In this document: positions 1-10,618 of the stretch, piece by piece
Position numbering within the stretch: the first letter of the stretch is position 1
Layout of the letters: every line of letters starts with the position of its first letter
Assembly: GCA_938075415.1 (NCBI GenBank)
Contig: CALJHC010000030.1
Coordinates: forward strand, 124,001-188,000
Reading direction: 5' to 3'
From: an uncultured Rubripirellula sp.
GTDB taxonomy: Bacteria > Planctomycetota > Planctomycetia > Pirellulales > Pirellulaceae
DNA length: 64,000 bases
The notes under the pieces: generated by a model
What the model saw: only the letters and a program-made list of their open reading frames with translations
Databases searched by the model: none
What the model was told of the DNA's origin: nothing
Translations under genes and position numbers: made by a program

Positions 1-811
1 TGACGATTCGCGAGGCAGGTGGCCTGAGAAGGAACCTGCAAGTAGGTTTTGCCGAACTCCCCGAGCACAGCGAACTCCCCGAGCACAGCGAACTCAGCGG
101 GTTTTGCGGGCATTCATTTCAGTTGGGTGTCAACGGATTGTTCACTGGGGATGTCCGCAGATTACCGACATTGTCATGACGACAGTGGCTTTATTTTGGT
201 GGGGGAGCCACTGAAGTGGGTTGTGGCAATTCCAGCGTTGTTCCCTTCCTGAGTGGATTGCTGAATCAGGAGGACCTTGGAAAATCGATGGTGGATAAAT
301 TTTCTATGGAGTTGGCTAAGTGTGATTCAGCCGATGGTTTACCTCTTAGTTGGCAGGGCCATGACAAATTAGGCTGTGCCATTTTGATCACACCGTTTGA
401 GAAGCTTTTGAGGCTTTTCTGACTGCTGTTGAGAAAATAGGTGCGAGTGCTGTCGGGTTGCATGAATTCGCCCTTGAATTGTTTTGAAAGGCTTTTGCGT
501 GGTGGATTTGGCGGGTCGAGTTGAGGTCCGATGCGATACGATTGTCGGGGGTGTCTGGATTTCCCGGTTTCGGACAGGCGGTTAATCTATTTCTAACTGC
601 AATTCGCAGCGATGCGCTCGTTCCTTCACGAGAGGATATTCGCTGATCGGTTGGTGGATGTGATGTTCAGGACCTGCAACACCGTTCGATCTTTTCCCGC
701 TTTGTCGGTGGTGGTTCTCTTGTTTCACCTCATGTGATAGGCGTCTGGGTTAACGGTAAGATAGTCGGCGTCAAAAAATTTGTTTCTTTGCGTTTCAGAG
801 GATTTATCGTG
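1..811. other. Gene-poor stretch before the first sulfatase
   Basis: No convincing gene. Short open frames on both strands overlap each other and show no recognisable domain. The only structure I can support is an 18-bp tandem repeat near its left end, listed separately. The first three bases (TGA) could be the stop of a gene lying to the left, but nothing in the window confirms this. Confidence 0.5.
53..95. repeat. 18-bp tandem repeat, 2.4 copies
   Basis: The unit cgaactccccgagcacag is present at 53-70 and 71-88 with no mismatch, followed by the first seven bases of a third copy at 89-95. It lies in non-coding sequence. The period is a multiple of three, so an open frame runs through it, but the frame has no other sign of coding. 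Confidence 0.85.
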
Positions 812-2473
812 ATGTCGGTCAATGGTTTATTGGGCCTAAATGATCTAGCCCGAGGTATGGCTTTGTTAGTGATGACCTGTTTTGGGCTGAGTGAGTTGTC
901 GGGTTTCGATTTCAGCGCCATTTCAACGACTGATAATCAGCCGACGAGGGCCAAGACGTCGGAGCAGCGTCCCAACATTCTCTTTGCGATTTCTGACGAT
1001 CAGTCGTTTCCGCATGCAAGTGCCTACGGGACGACTTGGGTTGATACACCGGCCTTTGACCGAGTGGCGAAGTCAGGGCTACTTTTCAACCGATGTTACA
1101 CACCCAATGCAAAGTGTGCTCCATCGCGTGCATGCTTGTTAACGGCAAGGAATTCGTGGCAATTAGAAGAAGCAGCGAACCATTGGTGCTACTTTCCTGA
1201 GAAGTTCTTGTCCTATGTCGAGGTACTTGAAGGAGTTGGTTATTCGACAGGGATGACTGGGAAAGGTTGGGCGCCTGGTGTCGCCAAGAACAGCGATGGA
1301 AAACGCGAACTTGCGGGGAAACCCTATTCGAAATGGAAGTCGAAACCACCGACTCGCAGTATCTCTGCAAATGATTACGCAACGAATTTCCAGGCTTTTT
1401 TGGATGAGGTTCCCGAGGACGAGCCATTTTGCTTCTGGTTTGGGGCGTCCGAGCCACATCGGGGTTACGAATTTGGTAGCGGTGTTCGAATTGGAGGAAA
1501 GGATCTTGCCACGATCGATCGAGTGCCTGGCTTTTGGCCTGATAACGAAGTGGTTCGAAATGATTTGCTCGATTATGCTCTGGAGATCGAGCACTTTGAC
1601 ACACATCTCGGGAGGATGCTTGATGAGTTGGAAACACGGGGCTTACTCGACAACACCCTTGTCGTGGTTACCAGTGATAATGGTATGCCTTTTCCAAGAG
1701 TGAAGGGTCAAGAGTATGAATTGAGCAATCATTTGCCGTTAGCGATGTCTTGGCCTTCAGGAATTGTTGATGCAGGTAGGGTTGTCAATGATCTGGTTTC
1801 TTTCATTGACTTTGTCCCTACTTACTTCGAAATCGCTGGGGTTGATTGGAGAAGTAGCGGGATGGCGGAATTAACTGGTCAGTCGCTTGTTCCGTTGTTT
1901 GAAAATGACCCGAAGCGATATGAGCGGAAGATGGTCTTGATCGGCAAAGAACGCCACGACATCGGCCGCCCCGAGGATGTTGGATACCCAGTCCGCGGGA
2001 TCATAGAGGGTTCATTCTTACTTTTGAGAAATTTTGAAACCGATCGTTGGCCGGCAGGTGATCCGATCACCGGCTATCTAAACACTGACGGTAGCCCCAC
2101 GAAAACCGAAGTGTTGGAGGCACGTCGTTCGGGCCGTCATGTGAATTGGTGGCAGCTTTCGTTCGGTCGCCGACCCGAGTACGAATTATTTAATATTGAG
2201 ACCGATCGTGATTGCCTTGAAAATCTCGTCGACGCTCCAAGGTACAGGCAGCGAAAGGAATTGATGAAGGAATTGATGGAACAGCAATTGCGGTCTGAGG
2301 GCGACCCTCGGATCGATGGAAGAGGCGATGTGTTCGATAGCTACCAATATGCCAATGTTAGGGATCGCAATTTTTATGAGAAGTACCGCAGTGATCCTGA
2401 CAGTGTCCGAGCGGGATGGGTGAATGCGAGTGATTTTGAGGCGGAGGATATCGACAAGACTGAGGCCGAATAA
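812..2473 (+). CDS. Type I sulfatase, secreted
   Basis: Formylglycine-dependent sulfatase that would hydrolyse sulfate esters or sulfamates outside the cytoplasm. I chose the ATG at 812 (553 residues) because an agagga box lies about 8 nt upstream and a hydrophobic leader follows (residues about 13-30); an in-frame GTG at 734 would add 26 residues with no leader character. The metal-binding pair D62-D63 ([10 protein letters not shown]) and the Cys-type sulfatase signature CAPSR at 102-106 are intact, so C102 should be converted to formylglycine; a later TSDNG fits the second metal-binding block. The [13 protein letters not shown] start and the length resemble the heparan N-sulfatase branch (SGSH-like), but I cannot assign the substrate. 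It stands alone; no maturase (anaerobic SME or FGE) is present in the window. Confidence 0.9.
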   Translation: MSVNGLLGLNDLARGMALLVMTCFGLSELSGFDFSAISTTDNQPTRAKTSEQRPNILFAISDDQSFPHASAYGTTWVDTPAFDRVAKSGLLFNRCYTPNAKCAPSRACLLTARNSWQLEEAANHWCYFPEKFLSYVEVLEGVGYSTGMTGKGWAPGVAKNSDGKRELAGKPYSKWKSKPPTRSISANDYATNFQAFLDEVPEDEPFCFWFGASEPHRGYEFGSGVRIGGKDLATIDRVPGFWPDNEVVRNDLLDYALEIEHFDTHLGRMLDELETRGLLDNTLVVVTSDNGMPFPRVKGQEYELSNHLPLAMSWPSGIVDAGRVVNDLVSFIDFVPTYFEIAGVDWRSSGMAELTGQSLVPLFENDPKRYERKMVLIGKERHDIGRPEDVGYPVRGIIEGSFLLLRNFETDRWPAGDPITGYLNTDGSPTKTEVLEARRSGRHVNWWQLSFGRRPEYELFNIETDRDCLENLVDAPRYRQRKELMKELMEQQLRSEGDPRIDGRGDVFDSYQYANVRDRNFYEKYRSDPDSVRAGWVNASDFEAEDIDKTEAE

Positions 2474-2999
2474 AGTTCAAGGGATTTTCGACAATTGAGG
2501 CGATCGGATGCAACGCGAGCGATTGACTGGATTGACAGTTCTCATTGGCTCGCAGTTTGAAAATCCTGCGTCTGGATGTTCACTCGTATTGGGTTTCGGC
2601 GAGGGCATGGTGGTAACCTACCCAGTTTTATTCATCGAATCAGATGATTTCTAGTCGGAGAAGCCGTGTGAATCTGACAATGATTTAACGATCAAGCAGG
2701 TGCTATGGATCATAAAACCAGCGTTTGACGCTCTTATCCGCCGATCTTGGGATTCTGATTCCGAAGAACCAATAAGGTTTTGTTCGGTTAATGAGGGTGT
2801 TCTGGCGGATATCGAGCAGATTTGCCGATCCTTGACGTTTCCGGCGTCGTACAGTGAACAATTGGATGAAGGTGGCTACAGAAAGCTTTACCGAGCACAA
2901 TTCGGGTGATCGCATGAATTGACTCGCCTGAGACGCCTTAAGAAATTTAGAATCAGCGCTCAGATCCTCAACGCTTCAAATGACTGCCGCTACTTCAAC
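2474..2999. other. Intergenic region between sulfatase and ABC genes
   Basis: Apart from the doubtful small frame at 2700-2909, I see no gene, strong hairpin or repeat here. The region should hold the promoter of the ABC transporter pair, but I cannot place it with confidence. Confidence 0.45.
2700..2909 (+). CDS. Possible small hypothetical protein
   Basis: A 69-codon frame starting at GTG; the frame is open for 15 more codons upstream (back to a TAG at 2652) without a better start. The product is acidic with a plausible composition (ADIEQICRSL, EQLDEGGYRKLYRAQFG) and no recognisable domain. An opposite-strand frame of the same size overlaps it and looks less protein-like. There is no clear ribosome binding site. 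It ends 90 bp before the ABC ATPase. It could equally be random open sequence. Confidence 0.25.
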   Translation: MLWIIKPAFDALIRRSWDSDSEEPIRFCSVNEGVLADIEQICRSLTFPASYSEQLDEGGYRKLYRAQFG

Positions 3000-3746
3000 A
3001 TGTTGTCTGTGAACTCATTAACGAAAAACTTTCCGCTCGAAGAGGGGAGCGTTTGCGCAGTCGATTCACTTTCTTTTTCGGTGGATGGCTCTGAGGTTTA
3101 TGGTCTATTGGGCCCCAATGGTGCGGGCAAGACTACCACTCTAAGAATGATCTTGGGGTTGTTGGAACCCGATGCAGGACACGCCTCGGTTCAGGGTAGG
3201 CAGACCGGACTCGATCCGATTGGAGTCAAGGAGCTTCTCGGGTTTGTTTCGGCCAGTGATGGTGTCTACCCGTGGCTGACGGTCCGCGAAATGCTTTTGT
3301 ATTTTGGTGATTTGTACGGGGTTGATCCAGTCGTGGCACGGGATCGGTGTGAAGAGCTTTCAAGTCTGATGGGAATCTATGACCTTTTGGATCGTCGAGC
3401 AGGTGGGCTAAGTACAGGGCAAAGGCAGCGAGTGACGTTGGTTCGTGGGCTGATCCATGATCCACCAGTGATGCTTTTGGATGAACCAACCCGAGGACTC
3501 GATGTCGTGGGCGTCCAAACCATTTTTGAGTACATCGGTCACTTAAGGGATCGGGGAAAAGCGGTTGTCGTATGCACTCACCGCCTCGATGAGGCAGAGC
3601 GACTTTGCGACCGCTTCGGTTTGTTACACGAAGGATCGTTGTCCTATGAGGGGACAATGATGGAGCTGCGGTCTGCGACTGGTTGTGAGCATCTTGTGGA
3701 AATGTTTGTCGGTCTCCTGCAAGGTGGTCACCATGAAACAACCTAA
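3000..3746 (+). CDS. natA: ABC transporter ATP-binding protein, NatA-like
   Basis: Cytoplasmic ATPase subunit of an ABC-2 type exporter. The ATG at 3000 gives 248 residues beginning [11 protein letters not shown], the usual ABC start; the frame extends upstream to a TTG at 2919 but those residues have no family character. Walker A GPNGAGKT lies at 38-45, the signature LSTGQ at 137-141, Walker B VMLLDEP at 157-163, and the switch histidine in CTHRLDEAE. The last 14 bases overlap the next gene, whose product is an ABC-2 permease, so the two are almost certainly one operon and one transporter. NatAB systems in Bacillus export sodium; the substrate here is not known, and the symbol is given by similarity of arrangement only. 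Confidence 0.9.
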   Translation: MLSVNSLTKNFPLEEGSVCAVDSLSFSVDGSEVYGLLGPNGAGKTTTLRMILGLLEPDAGHASVQGRQTGLDPIGVKELLGFVSASDGVYPWLTVREMLLYFGDLYGVDPVVARDRCEELSSLMGIYDLLDRRAGGLSTGQRQRVTLVRGLIHDPPVMLLDEPTRGLDVVGVQTIFEYIGHLRDRGKAVVVCTHRLDEAERLCDRFGLLHEGSLSYEGTMMELRSATGCEHLVEMFVGLLQGGHHETT

Positions 3747-5958
3747 TCAGTGTGATGGTGAAGAGATCGAAGGACAGACGATGAAAGGTGGCCCGGGTCA
3801 CGGCCCGAAGCGGATCCGCCGTGTTCTGAGGGTCGGGCGTCTTTACCGCAAAGAGTTACGTGAAACCATGCGTGACCGCCGCACGGTGATCACGCTTGTT
3901 CTCATGCCTTTGCTTTTGTATCCAATTTTAAGCATGGCTTTGAATCGGTTTCTGCTGTCTTCCTCGGGCGATGTGGAGACGGGGTATACCGTGTGCGTTG
4001 CAACGCCAAGCGAATCCGATGCACTACTTCGGCTGCTCAGTGACCCGCGAAGTCAGCCACCGAGCGAGATTGTTGAAAGTCGCGGTGGTGAGATTGCAGA
4101 TTTTCGGCTGGGGCTAAGTCGCGCCGAGAACGCGGAGCTCGCTGTTGAGGCAAATGAGGCGGACGTTGGCGCCAAGATCACAGTTGCACCTAACGGAATG
4201 AATGTGATCACACTCTATGCGCATCGAGGTGATGCAGCCAGTGAAACAGCTCGGCAAATTCTTGCGGAGAGACTGCAATGGTTTAAGCTGGCGGAAGCTA
4301 ATTTGGTGCTCCAAGCGGCAGTTCCTCGATATCGCTCACCGATTGATGTTTTGGTGCAGGATGTCGGTACCCCAAAGCAGTCCAACCTGCTGGCGACGTT
4401 AGTTCCGCTTGTCCTTGTCTTGATGACGATCACCGGAGCGGTTTATCCAGCGATTGACCTGACAGCCGGGGAGCGGGAGCGTGGAACGTTAGAAGCGGTG
4501 ATGGCGTCACCGGTATCGAGATTTTCAGTTTTGGTATCGAAGTACTTTGCAGTAATGACAGTCGCTTTTTTGACGGCCGTCGCGAATTTGTTTGCCATGT
4601 TCACCACTTTGTGGGCCAGCGGTCTACTTGCCTTGTTTCAAGAAGAAGCGTCGCCACCAATCTGGATGGTATTGCCGATGCTTGCGTTGTTGGTTCTCTT
4701 TAGTTCGTTCTTTTCTGCGGTGCTGCTTGCGCTAACCAGTTATGCAAGGTCATTCAAAGAAGCTCAGGCTTATTTGATTCCCGTAATGTTACTTTCGTTG
4801 GGACCTGCAATGGTCTCACTAGTACCCGGGATTGGACTCGATGGTCTGATGGCAGTCGTGCCCTTGATTAACATTGTACTCCTTGCGCGGGATCTTCTCT
4901 CCGGCAGCATTGATCTGGGGAGCGCATCGATTGCGATAGTATCAACGTTAAGTTACGCCGCCGCCGCTTTGGCGATTGCATCCAAGCTGTTTGGCGGTGA
5001 TGCAGTGATGCGAACCAGTTCACAAACCGCGCTGTCGCTACTGAAGAGGCCACGTCGCCGTTCAGACCATCCCAGTCACTCCAGTGCTGTGCTGTTGTTG
5101 GCGTTGCTGGTTCCCTTTTATTTCATCGTCTCGAACGGGCTGATGCAGTTTTTGCGAAATTTCGGTGACGTGGTGTCCGTGGAGGTGCAGTTGGGGCTCA
5201 ATGCACTGGGGCTTGTATTGACTTTCGGCATGTTGCCGCTTTTGGCAACGATTTGGGAACGGTGTAAGATCCAGACGACGTATCGACTTAGCGGTTTTAA
5301 TGTTCTTGCATTATTGGGGTCTGCGTTTCTTGGGCTCGGCTGTTGGGCGATTGCGCACGAAGCGTTTGTGATCGCCGATGCGTTAGGCATCGGCGGCCTA
5401 AGTGAGACGCAGATTGAAAATGCCCAATCGATGATCGTTAAGATGCAACAGGCGCCGGTTATATTACTGTTATTAGTATTTGCGGTTTGTCCTGCGGTCA
5501 TCGAAGAGCTTTGCTTCCGTGGCTATTTGTTTTCAGCATTCACTAAGCAGCTTCAGCCTTGGCGTTTAATTGTGATCACGTCGCTGTTGTTTGGCTTGTT
5601 TCATGTTTTAACTGGCAGCACCTTGCTTGTTGAACGCTTCATTCCATCAACGTTAATGGGCTTGGTGATTGGCTGGGTTGCTTATCGAACCGGAAGCGTC
5701 CTGCCGGGAATGTTGATTCATCTTGTTCACAACGGCCTGTTGAATTTGGTACTGCATTACTCTGAGGAGTTGAGTTTCCTTGGTGAGGGATTTGATGATC
5801 AAACACATCTCCCGGCTGCGTGGTTAGCCGCCTGCCTTTTTTTGATTTTCGCAGGGACCCTTTTGGTTCATTTTGGCACAAGGTTGCGCGGCGAAGACGA
5901 CCTCGTTTCAGTTTCGGAGCAGCTTGGATCTAATTCGGGTGATCCTGAATTACTTTGA
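3733..5958 (+). CDS. ABC-2 permease fused to CPBP intramembrane protease
   Basis: The ATG at 3733 is preceded by aaggtgg and overlaps the end of the ATPase gene, giving 741 residues. The N-terminal part is a NatB/ABC-2 permease: one membrane helix at about 52-70, a large extracytoplasmic domain to about 230, then a block of helices containing the [18 protein letters not shown] segment typical of the family. The C-terminal part, from about residue 470, is a CPBP (Rce1-type) glutamic intramembrane protease domain with E591-E592-LCF-R596, a histidine in FGLFHV (H624) and a C-terminal HLVHN (H663, N667). All expected catalytic positions are present, so the protease half is probably active. Fusions of this type are known in planctomycetes and some other bacteria; whether the protease acts on the transporter, its cargo or an unrelated membrane substrate is unknown. 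Confidence 0.88.
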   Translation: MKQPNQCDGEEIEGQTMKGGPGHGPKRIRRVLRVGRLYRKELRETMRDRRTVITLVLMPLLLYPILSMALNRFLLSSSGDVETGYTVCVATPSESDALLRLLSDPRSQPPSEIVESRGGEIADFRLGLSRAENAELAVEANEADVGAKITVAPNGMNVITLYAHRGDAASETARQILAERLQWFKLAEANLVLQAAVPRYRSPIDVLVQDVGTPKQSNLLATLVPLVLVLMTITGAVYPAIDLTAGERERGTLEAVMASPVSRFSVLVSKYFAVMTVAFLTAVANLFAMFTTLWASGLLALFQEEASPPIWMVLPMLALLVLFSSFFSAVLLALTSYARSFKEAQAYLIPVMLLSLGPAMVSLVPGIGLDGLMAVVPLINIVLLARDLLSGSIDLGSASIAIVSTLSYAAAALAIASKLFGGDAVMRTSSQTALSLLKRPRRRSDHPSHSSAVLLLALLVPFYFIVSNGLMQFLRNFGDVVSVEVQLGLNALGLVLTFGMLPLLATIWERCKIQTTYRLSGFNVLALLGSAFLGLGCWAIAHEAFVIADALGIGGLSETQIENAQSMIVKMQQAPVILLLLVFAVCPAVIEELCFRGYLFSAFTKQLQPWRLIVITSLLFGLFHVLTGSTLLVERFIPSTLMGLVIGWVAYRTGSVLPGMLIHLVHNGLLNLVLHYSEELSFLGEGFDDQTHLPAAWLAACLFLIFAGTLLVHFGTRLRGEDDLVSVSEQLGSNSGDPELL

Positions 5959-6220
5959 TTTTTTCATCCGCTTGATTGGATTCAGGCCGTCTGCTTTTCG
6001 GTTGTTGGTCGTGCCACGAGTGGTTAACAATTGAAGCCGCTGTGCTTGATTTATTTCTTATTGGCTTTAGCCTTAACAAGCAATGGCTGAATTGCTTTGA
6101 CAGGCGGGCAGTCAACGGCCAATCGGTTGCTTCATGGTGTTGCAGGTTATGTCTTTTTTCTTTCCATCAGGCTGATGAAGTTCTTTCTAGTCAAGGATGC
6201 GTCAAAGGGATTTTTAGTTG

Positions 6221-7282
6221 ATGGCGGTTTTAGAAAATGTATCCGAGGGGCAGCCTGCCCTGCCAATGTTGATTACTGGGGTGGCTGGTGTTCCTGGTTA
6301 CAATGCATTTCACTATTTTCGGTCGCTTTACGGTGAGCAGGTGATCGGTGTTAGGCAACCTACAATGTGGCCGCTGAAGGGTGCTGGTCTGATTGGATGT
6401 GACTTGGAGAGCAGGGATGCGGTTTCTGCGCTTTGGGACAAGTATCAATTTGGAAGCGTGCTCAATTCTGCGGGGAGTTGCCGCTTGAAGTCGTGCGAGC
6501 TGGATCCCACGATGGCCCATCGAGTCAATGTGCTTGGTACTGAAAACGTTGCCATGTTGGCAAAAATCCACGGCTCCTATTTATTACACCTGTCAATTGA
6601 TCTCGTGTTTGGCGGGCGGCCAGGTGGTGGGTACGTCGAGACGGACGAGCCCGATCCGGTAACGATTTATGGTGCGAAGATGGTGGAGGCGGAGAGGTTT
6701 CTTTTCAGGACGCTGCCGGATGCTTGTGTCCTGCGAATCTCACTTCCCATGGGCATCAGTTTTAATGGGCATGCCGGGGCGATCGATTGGATTGCGTCGC
6801 GGTTCAGACAGAACAAGCCGGCGACGTTGTATTTCGATGAGGTAAGGACTCCGAAGTACACCGATTGCATGAATCATCTGTTTCATCGTTTGATGGTGCG
6901 GCGTCTACCGGGGTTGTTCCATGCCGGCGGTAACAGGAAATTAAGCCTGTTCGAAATAGCACAGATCGTGAACGTGGTCGGCGGGTACGACCCAAATTTG
7001 TTGTATGGTTGTCCACGTATGGACGCTGGCCCTATGCCTCCTCGTGCTGGTGACGTCACCCTTAATTCGGAAAAGTTATGCGAGGTTTTGGGTGGAAATC
7101 CCTACGGCGACTGGCCGCACCGGGAAGATTATGTTCCCGATTCACAGTCTTGGCATCATGACCTTCGCCTGGAGGATGGCGGGGAGACGTTGGTTAATTC
7201 CATTTTGTACAGGAATCCCAACCGCCCTGGATTGGTACCCCCTAACCGAAATGCTTTGTGGGGTAGTGGACGCTTCAATTAA
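6221..7282 (+). CDS. RmlD-like NAD(P)-dependent sugar reductase/epimerase
   Basis: Extended short-chain dehydrogenase of the RmlD (dTDP-4-dehydrorhamnose reductase)/sugar-nucleotide-binding group. The ATG at 6221 (353 residues) follows an aaaggga box at the right distance. A Rossmann GVAGVPG motif lies at 20-26 and the active-site Y150-x3-K154 (IYGAKMVEAE) is intact; HLSIDLVFGG and TPKYTD fit RmlD-type proteins. Other rhamnose genes (rmlA, B, C) are not nearby, so the exact sugar substrate is uncertain. The C-terminus is longer than in typical RmlD and ends in a Pro/Asn-rich tail. It stands as a single gene between the ABC pair and the phosphoesterase. Confidence 0.8.
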   Translation: MAVLENVSEGQPALPMLITGVAGVPGYNAFHYFRSLYGEQVIGVRQPTMWPLKGAGLIGCDLESRDAVSALWDKYQFGSVLNSAGSCRLKSCELDPTMAHRVNVLGTENVAMLAKIHGSYLLHLSIDLVFGGRPGGGYVETDEPDPVTIYGAKMVEAERFLFRTLPDACVLRISLPMGISFNGHAGAIDWIASRFRQNKPATLYFDEVRTPKYTDCMNHLFHRLMVRRLPGLFHAGGNRKLSLFEIAQIVNVVGGYDPNLLYGCPRMDAGPMPPRAGDVTLNSEKLCEVLGGNPYGDWPHREDYVPDSQSWHHDLRLEDGGETLVNSILYRNPNRPGLVPPNRNALWGSGRFN

Positions 7283-7294
7283 TAGTTTTTGAAT

Positions 7295-7318
7295 GATCAA
7301 GGCATCCTCTGCTTGATC
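7295..7318 (+). terminator. Weak hairpin after the RmlD-like gene
   Basis: Inverted repeat gatcaag / cttgatc with a 10-nt loop, 12 bp past the stop codon of the reductase gene. There is no T-run after it, so it may be a transcript-end stabiliser rather than an intrinsic terminator. Confidence 0.3.
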
Positions 7319-7486
7319 GCGCGGTTAGTCACAACTGTTAGACTGGCAATCCTTGAGTCGTCTCCTGTGTTGTTAAAACCTGATCATGGAACAGGGAGGA
7401 CTAACGGCACAGCGAGTTTGTGTCTTTTTTTATGGTGGGTCTGGTTACGGTAATCCCACTCCGTTTTCACTAAAGGTCCTTTGCAC

Positions 7487-9145
7487 ATGTTTTCCCAGAG
7501 TTATCCGATTGTGACTAATCGATGCTACAGCTACTTGGCACTGTTTTCATTTTTGTTTTTGACGCCATTGCAAAGACTGGACGCTCATGAGCAGGGCAAT
7601 GATTCGCAAGAGGCCAATTCCGTTACTTCAAACACTGACGAGGAAGTGACCGTCGCCAGCGGAGTTGTGTTTGAGGATTTGAACCGTGATGGTGTCTTGA
7701 ATCCCGGTGAACCTGGTTTGGCCGGCATGAGGGTCAGTAATGGTCGCGAGATTGTTAAGACGGATGCTCAGGGAAGGTATCGAATATCCATCACCGAAGA
7801 TACGATCATTTTCGTCATCAAATCCCGTGGTTGGTCTACCTTAAGAAATCAGGAACATCTGCCACAGTTTTACTACATCCATAAGCCAAACGGCTCTCCA
7901 GCAGATTTCAGATATGCCGGTGTGAAACCAACTGGACCACTACCCGATTCAGTTGATTTTGGTCTTCATCGGAATGACGAGCCTGACAGTTTCAAGGCGA
8001 TTTTGTTCGGTGATCCACAGCCGAGTAATCTGAGCCAAGTAGAGTACATCGCCCATGACGTGATCGAGCAGATTGTATCGGAAGAGGGGCACGATGCATC
8101 GTTTGGTGTCACACTTGGTGACATCGTGTTTGATGACCTGGCCATCATGGAGCCTCTTAATCAGGCGATCGCGCTAATTGGAATTCCTTGGTACAACGTA
8201 ATCGGAAATCATGACCTCAACACGGATGCTCCCAGTGATAAGCTGAGCGATGAAACTTTTGAGAGAATTTATGGACCGAGCTATTATTCATTTGACTATG
8301 GTGCGGCGCATTTCCTCGTGATTGACAATGTTGAGTGGCACGGTGCAACGGACGGCAAACGCGGGCACTACCATGGTGGCATTGGTGAAGAGCAGCTGGC
8401 GTTCATACGCAATGACTTGGCTTTGATTCCGGACGATCAACTGGTTGTTTTGATGATGCACATTCCACTTACCTCGGTGGTTGATCGTCAATCCCTTTAC
8501 CGTCTGATTGAGAAGCGGCCAGCGACGGTGTCGATTGCGGCACACACCCACAACATGGAGCATCGTTTTATTGGAGAGGAAGATGGATGGCAGGGTGTGG
8601 AGCGTCATCACCACATCGTCAATGTAACGGTTGGTGGTAGCTGGTGGCGTGGACAGAAAGATGAGCGTGGCATTCCGCATGCAACGATGAGCGATGGTGG
8701 ACCCAATGGTTATTCCATCATGGAGTTTGATGGTGCGTCTTACTCATTGAAATTTCGTGGTGCTGGTGAACCATCGCATTACCAAATGAGCATCAACTCG
8801 CCGGAGCATGTTTCGGCAGAGTCATCTTCACGGACAGAAGTAACCGTGAATGTTTTCAATGGATCTGAAAAATCAAAAGTCAGGATGAGGGTGAGGGGCA
8901 TGAAAGCATGGGTGCCAATGGAGCGGGTTCGCATGGCGGATCCTAACTTTGTTGCAAATAAGGCGAGGGAAGACGCGATTGACGATAAGAAATGGACTCC
9001 ATTGCCCGGTCCCCACAAAACGCCACACATCTGGAAGGGACTGCTTGCCGATGGTCTGTCTGTTGGCACTCATTTAATTGAGGTGGAAGCTGATCTGGGA
9101 CGTGACACAGTTCGCGGCAAGCGGGTCATTCGCATCACGCCGTGA
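7487..9145 (+). CDS. Secreted calcineurin-like phosphoesterase with N-terminal SdrD-B-like domain
   Basis: The ATG at 7487 (552 residues) follows an aaaggtcc box and begins a signal peptide ending near DAHEQ. Residues about 55-160 form a Cna-B/SdrD-like fold (SGVVFEDLNRDGVLNPGEPG) of the kind found in the MetallophosN domain. The metallophosphoesterase core follows: FGDPQ (first Asp), GVTLGDIVFDDL, VIGNHDLN, MMHIPL and AAHTHNME. The usual DxH is DPQ and GHTH is AHTH, as in the secreted MetallophosN/MetallophosC group. The C-terminal third is the MetallophosC-type beta domain. The substrate is unknown; related proteins are annotated only as phosphoesterases. It converges with the MFS gene on the other strand. 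Confidence 0.88.
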   Translation: MFSQSYPIVTNRCYSYLALFSFLFLTPLQRLDAHEQGNDSQEANSVTSNTDEEVTVASGVVFEDLNRDGVLNPGEPGLAGMRVSNGREIVKTDAQGRYRISITEDTIIFVIKSRGWSTLRNQEHLPQFYYIHKPNGSPADFRYAGVKPTGPLPDSVDFGLHRNDEPDSFKAILFGDPQPSNLSQVEYIAHDVIEQIVSEEGHDASFGVTLGDIVFDDLAIMEPLNQAIALIGIPWYNVIGNHDLNTDAPSDKLSDETFERIYGPSYYSFDYGAAHFLVIDNVEWHGATDGKRGHYHGGIGEEQLAFIRNDLALIPDDQLVVLMMHIPLTSVVDRQSLYRLIEKRPATVSIAAHTHNMEHRFIGEEDGWQGVERHHHIVNVTVGGSWWRGQKDERGIPHATMSDGGPNGYSIMEFDGASYSLKFRGAGEPSHYQMSINSPEHVSAESSSRTEVTVNVFNGSEKSKVRMRVRGMKAWVPMERVRMADPNFVANKAREDAIDDKKWTPLPGPHKTPHIWKGLLADGLSVGTHLIEVEADLGRDTVRGKRVIRITP

Positions 9146-9247
9146 TGGTTTGCAATTCATTGACGTCAGCACCGTTAACAAAACTGGCATCGACCCGTGT
9201 TGGCTGCGGTTGGATCGATTCGGCGCATCATTAGCCTGGCTAAGGGG

Positions 9248-10618
9248 TTAAACCGTCGTTTCCTCACTCGGAAAGCGACGGAACACGACAATTGCTACCA
9301 TGGTCGAGATTCCTATCAACACTGCACCGACAAAGAACGGTGCCCCCGGAAGCTGGATTGGACTTTTGTCGCTGATGAAGTAACTGAACAAAACGGTATT
9401 GAATAAAACCGGCGCGATGATGTTGGTGAGACTTGTCAGGGATGTCAACGCGCCTTGGATTTTCCCTTGCTCTGATTCGTCAACGGTGCTTGTCACCAAG
9501 CTTTGAATTGCTGGGCCTGCGAGCCCACCCACCGAACTCATGATGATGATCCACGGGACCATCCATCCTTCACTTGCAAATCCGTAGCCAAGGAAGCCCG
9601 CAGTTGCGATGATGGTTCCGAAGATGACCGTTTTTCGTTCACCTAGTCTTTTGATTGTTGGACGAACAAGTCCCCCTTGGACCACGATTGCGCAAATTCC
9701 GACCAAGCCTAGTGCGAGTCCATTGGTTCTTTCGTCCCAGTCATAGCGGTAAGCAGTGTAGAGAACCCATACATTTTCGAGCCCACGTTGCGCGAGCGAT
9801 TTGCAGGCGAAAATAATGGCCAGGCCGGCGACAATTGGATAGACCCCAAGTCGCGTGATGCTGGACAAGGGACTGATGTGTCGGAGCGTCAGTTCGCTGC
9901 GTTTTTCCGGTGGAAGGGATTCAGGGAGAACAAAATAGCCGTAAAGCCAATTGATCAGCGCGAGCCCCGCGGCGACGAAGAACGGAGCTCTTAAGCTGTA
10001 GGTTCCAAGAAGGCCGCCCAGAGCGGGCCCGATGGTGAAGCCAAGCCCGAACATCATTCCGACCAAGCCAAAGTTTCTGGCCCTTGTGTCGTCGGTGGAG
10101 ACGTCTGCGATGTAGGCGTTTGCTGTGGTGAAACTGGCTCCCATGATGCCGGCGATCAAACGCCCGGCAAATAGCCACCCAATACTTTGGGCAAAACCCT
10201 GTATCAGAAAATCAATCCCCAAACCGAAAAGTGAGAATAGGATGATGGGCCGCCTTCCGAAGCGGTCCGAGAATGCGCCCATGATGGGCGCAAAGAAAAA
10301 TTGCATCAGTGCGTAGCTGGCGGCAATGACGCCAACGTACCGTCCCGCTCGCACAAAAGCGGCTTGAGAGTCGGCCTGCTTGGATTCAGTGACTGAACTT
10401 TCGCTCGCCGGTAAAGCTGCCTGGGTCGAGGGAGAAACTTCATTGAGCGTCTCCCCCGAGGAATCCGCTACGAGTTGACTCGTGTCGTTTTCGAGTAATT
10501 CTTTGACTAGCTCAGGTAGGACCGGCACAATGACACCGATCCCAAGGATGTCGATGAACAGCGTGACCAAGATAAAAGCGATGGCAGCTTGACGGCGGTT
10601 TCCGGTCTTTGGCGTCAT
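9248..10618 (-). CDS. MFS transporter, TetA-like drug:proton antiporter family
   Basis: 456 residues with about 12 membrane helices. The N-terminus LFIDILGIGVIVPVLP and motif A GAFSDRFGRRP (114-124) place it in the TCR/Tet group, with IMGASFTTANAYIADV as the motif C region. A polar, Ser/Thr/Glu-rich segment of roughly 50 residues (about 41-90) sits between helices 1 and 2, where TetA has only a short periplasmic loop. Substrate unknown; tetracycline resistance should not be assumed. No TetR-type regulator is adjacent. The start codon is the ATG at 10618; a 22-bp repeat array lies about 140 bp upstream of it. Confidence 0.9.
   Translation of the reverse strand: MTPKTGNRRQAAIAFILVTLFIDILGIGVIVPVLPELVKELLENDTSQLVADSSGETLNEVSPSTQAALPASESSVTESKQADSQAAFVRAGRYVGVIAASYALMQFFFAPIMGAFSDRFGRRPIILFSLFGLGIDFLIQGFAQSIGWLFAGRLIAGIMGASFTTANAYIADVSTDDTRARNFGLVGMMFGLGFTIGPALGGLLGTYSLRAPFFVAAGLALINWLYGYFVLPESLPPEKRSELTLRHISPLSSITRLGVYPIVAGLAIIFACKSLAQRGLENVWVLYTAYRYDWDERTNGLALGLVGICAIVVQGGLVRPTIKRLGERKTVIFGTIIATAGFLGYGFASEGWMVPWIIIMSSVGGLAGPAIQSLVTSTVDESEQGKIQGALTSLTSLTNIIAPVLFNTVLFSYFISDKSPIQLPGAPFFVGAVLIGISTMVAIVVFRRFPSEETTV

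Noticed and set aside
1086-1637. 183-codon minus-strand frame
   Set aside because: Shadow of the sulfatase gene on the other strand.
3226-3801. 191-codon minus-strand frame
   Set aside because: Shadow of the ABC ATPase and start of the permease gene.
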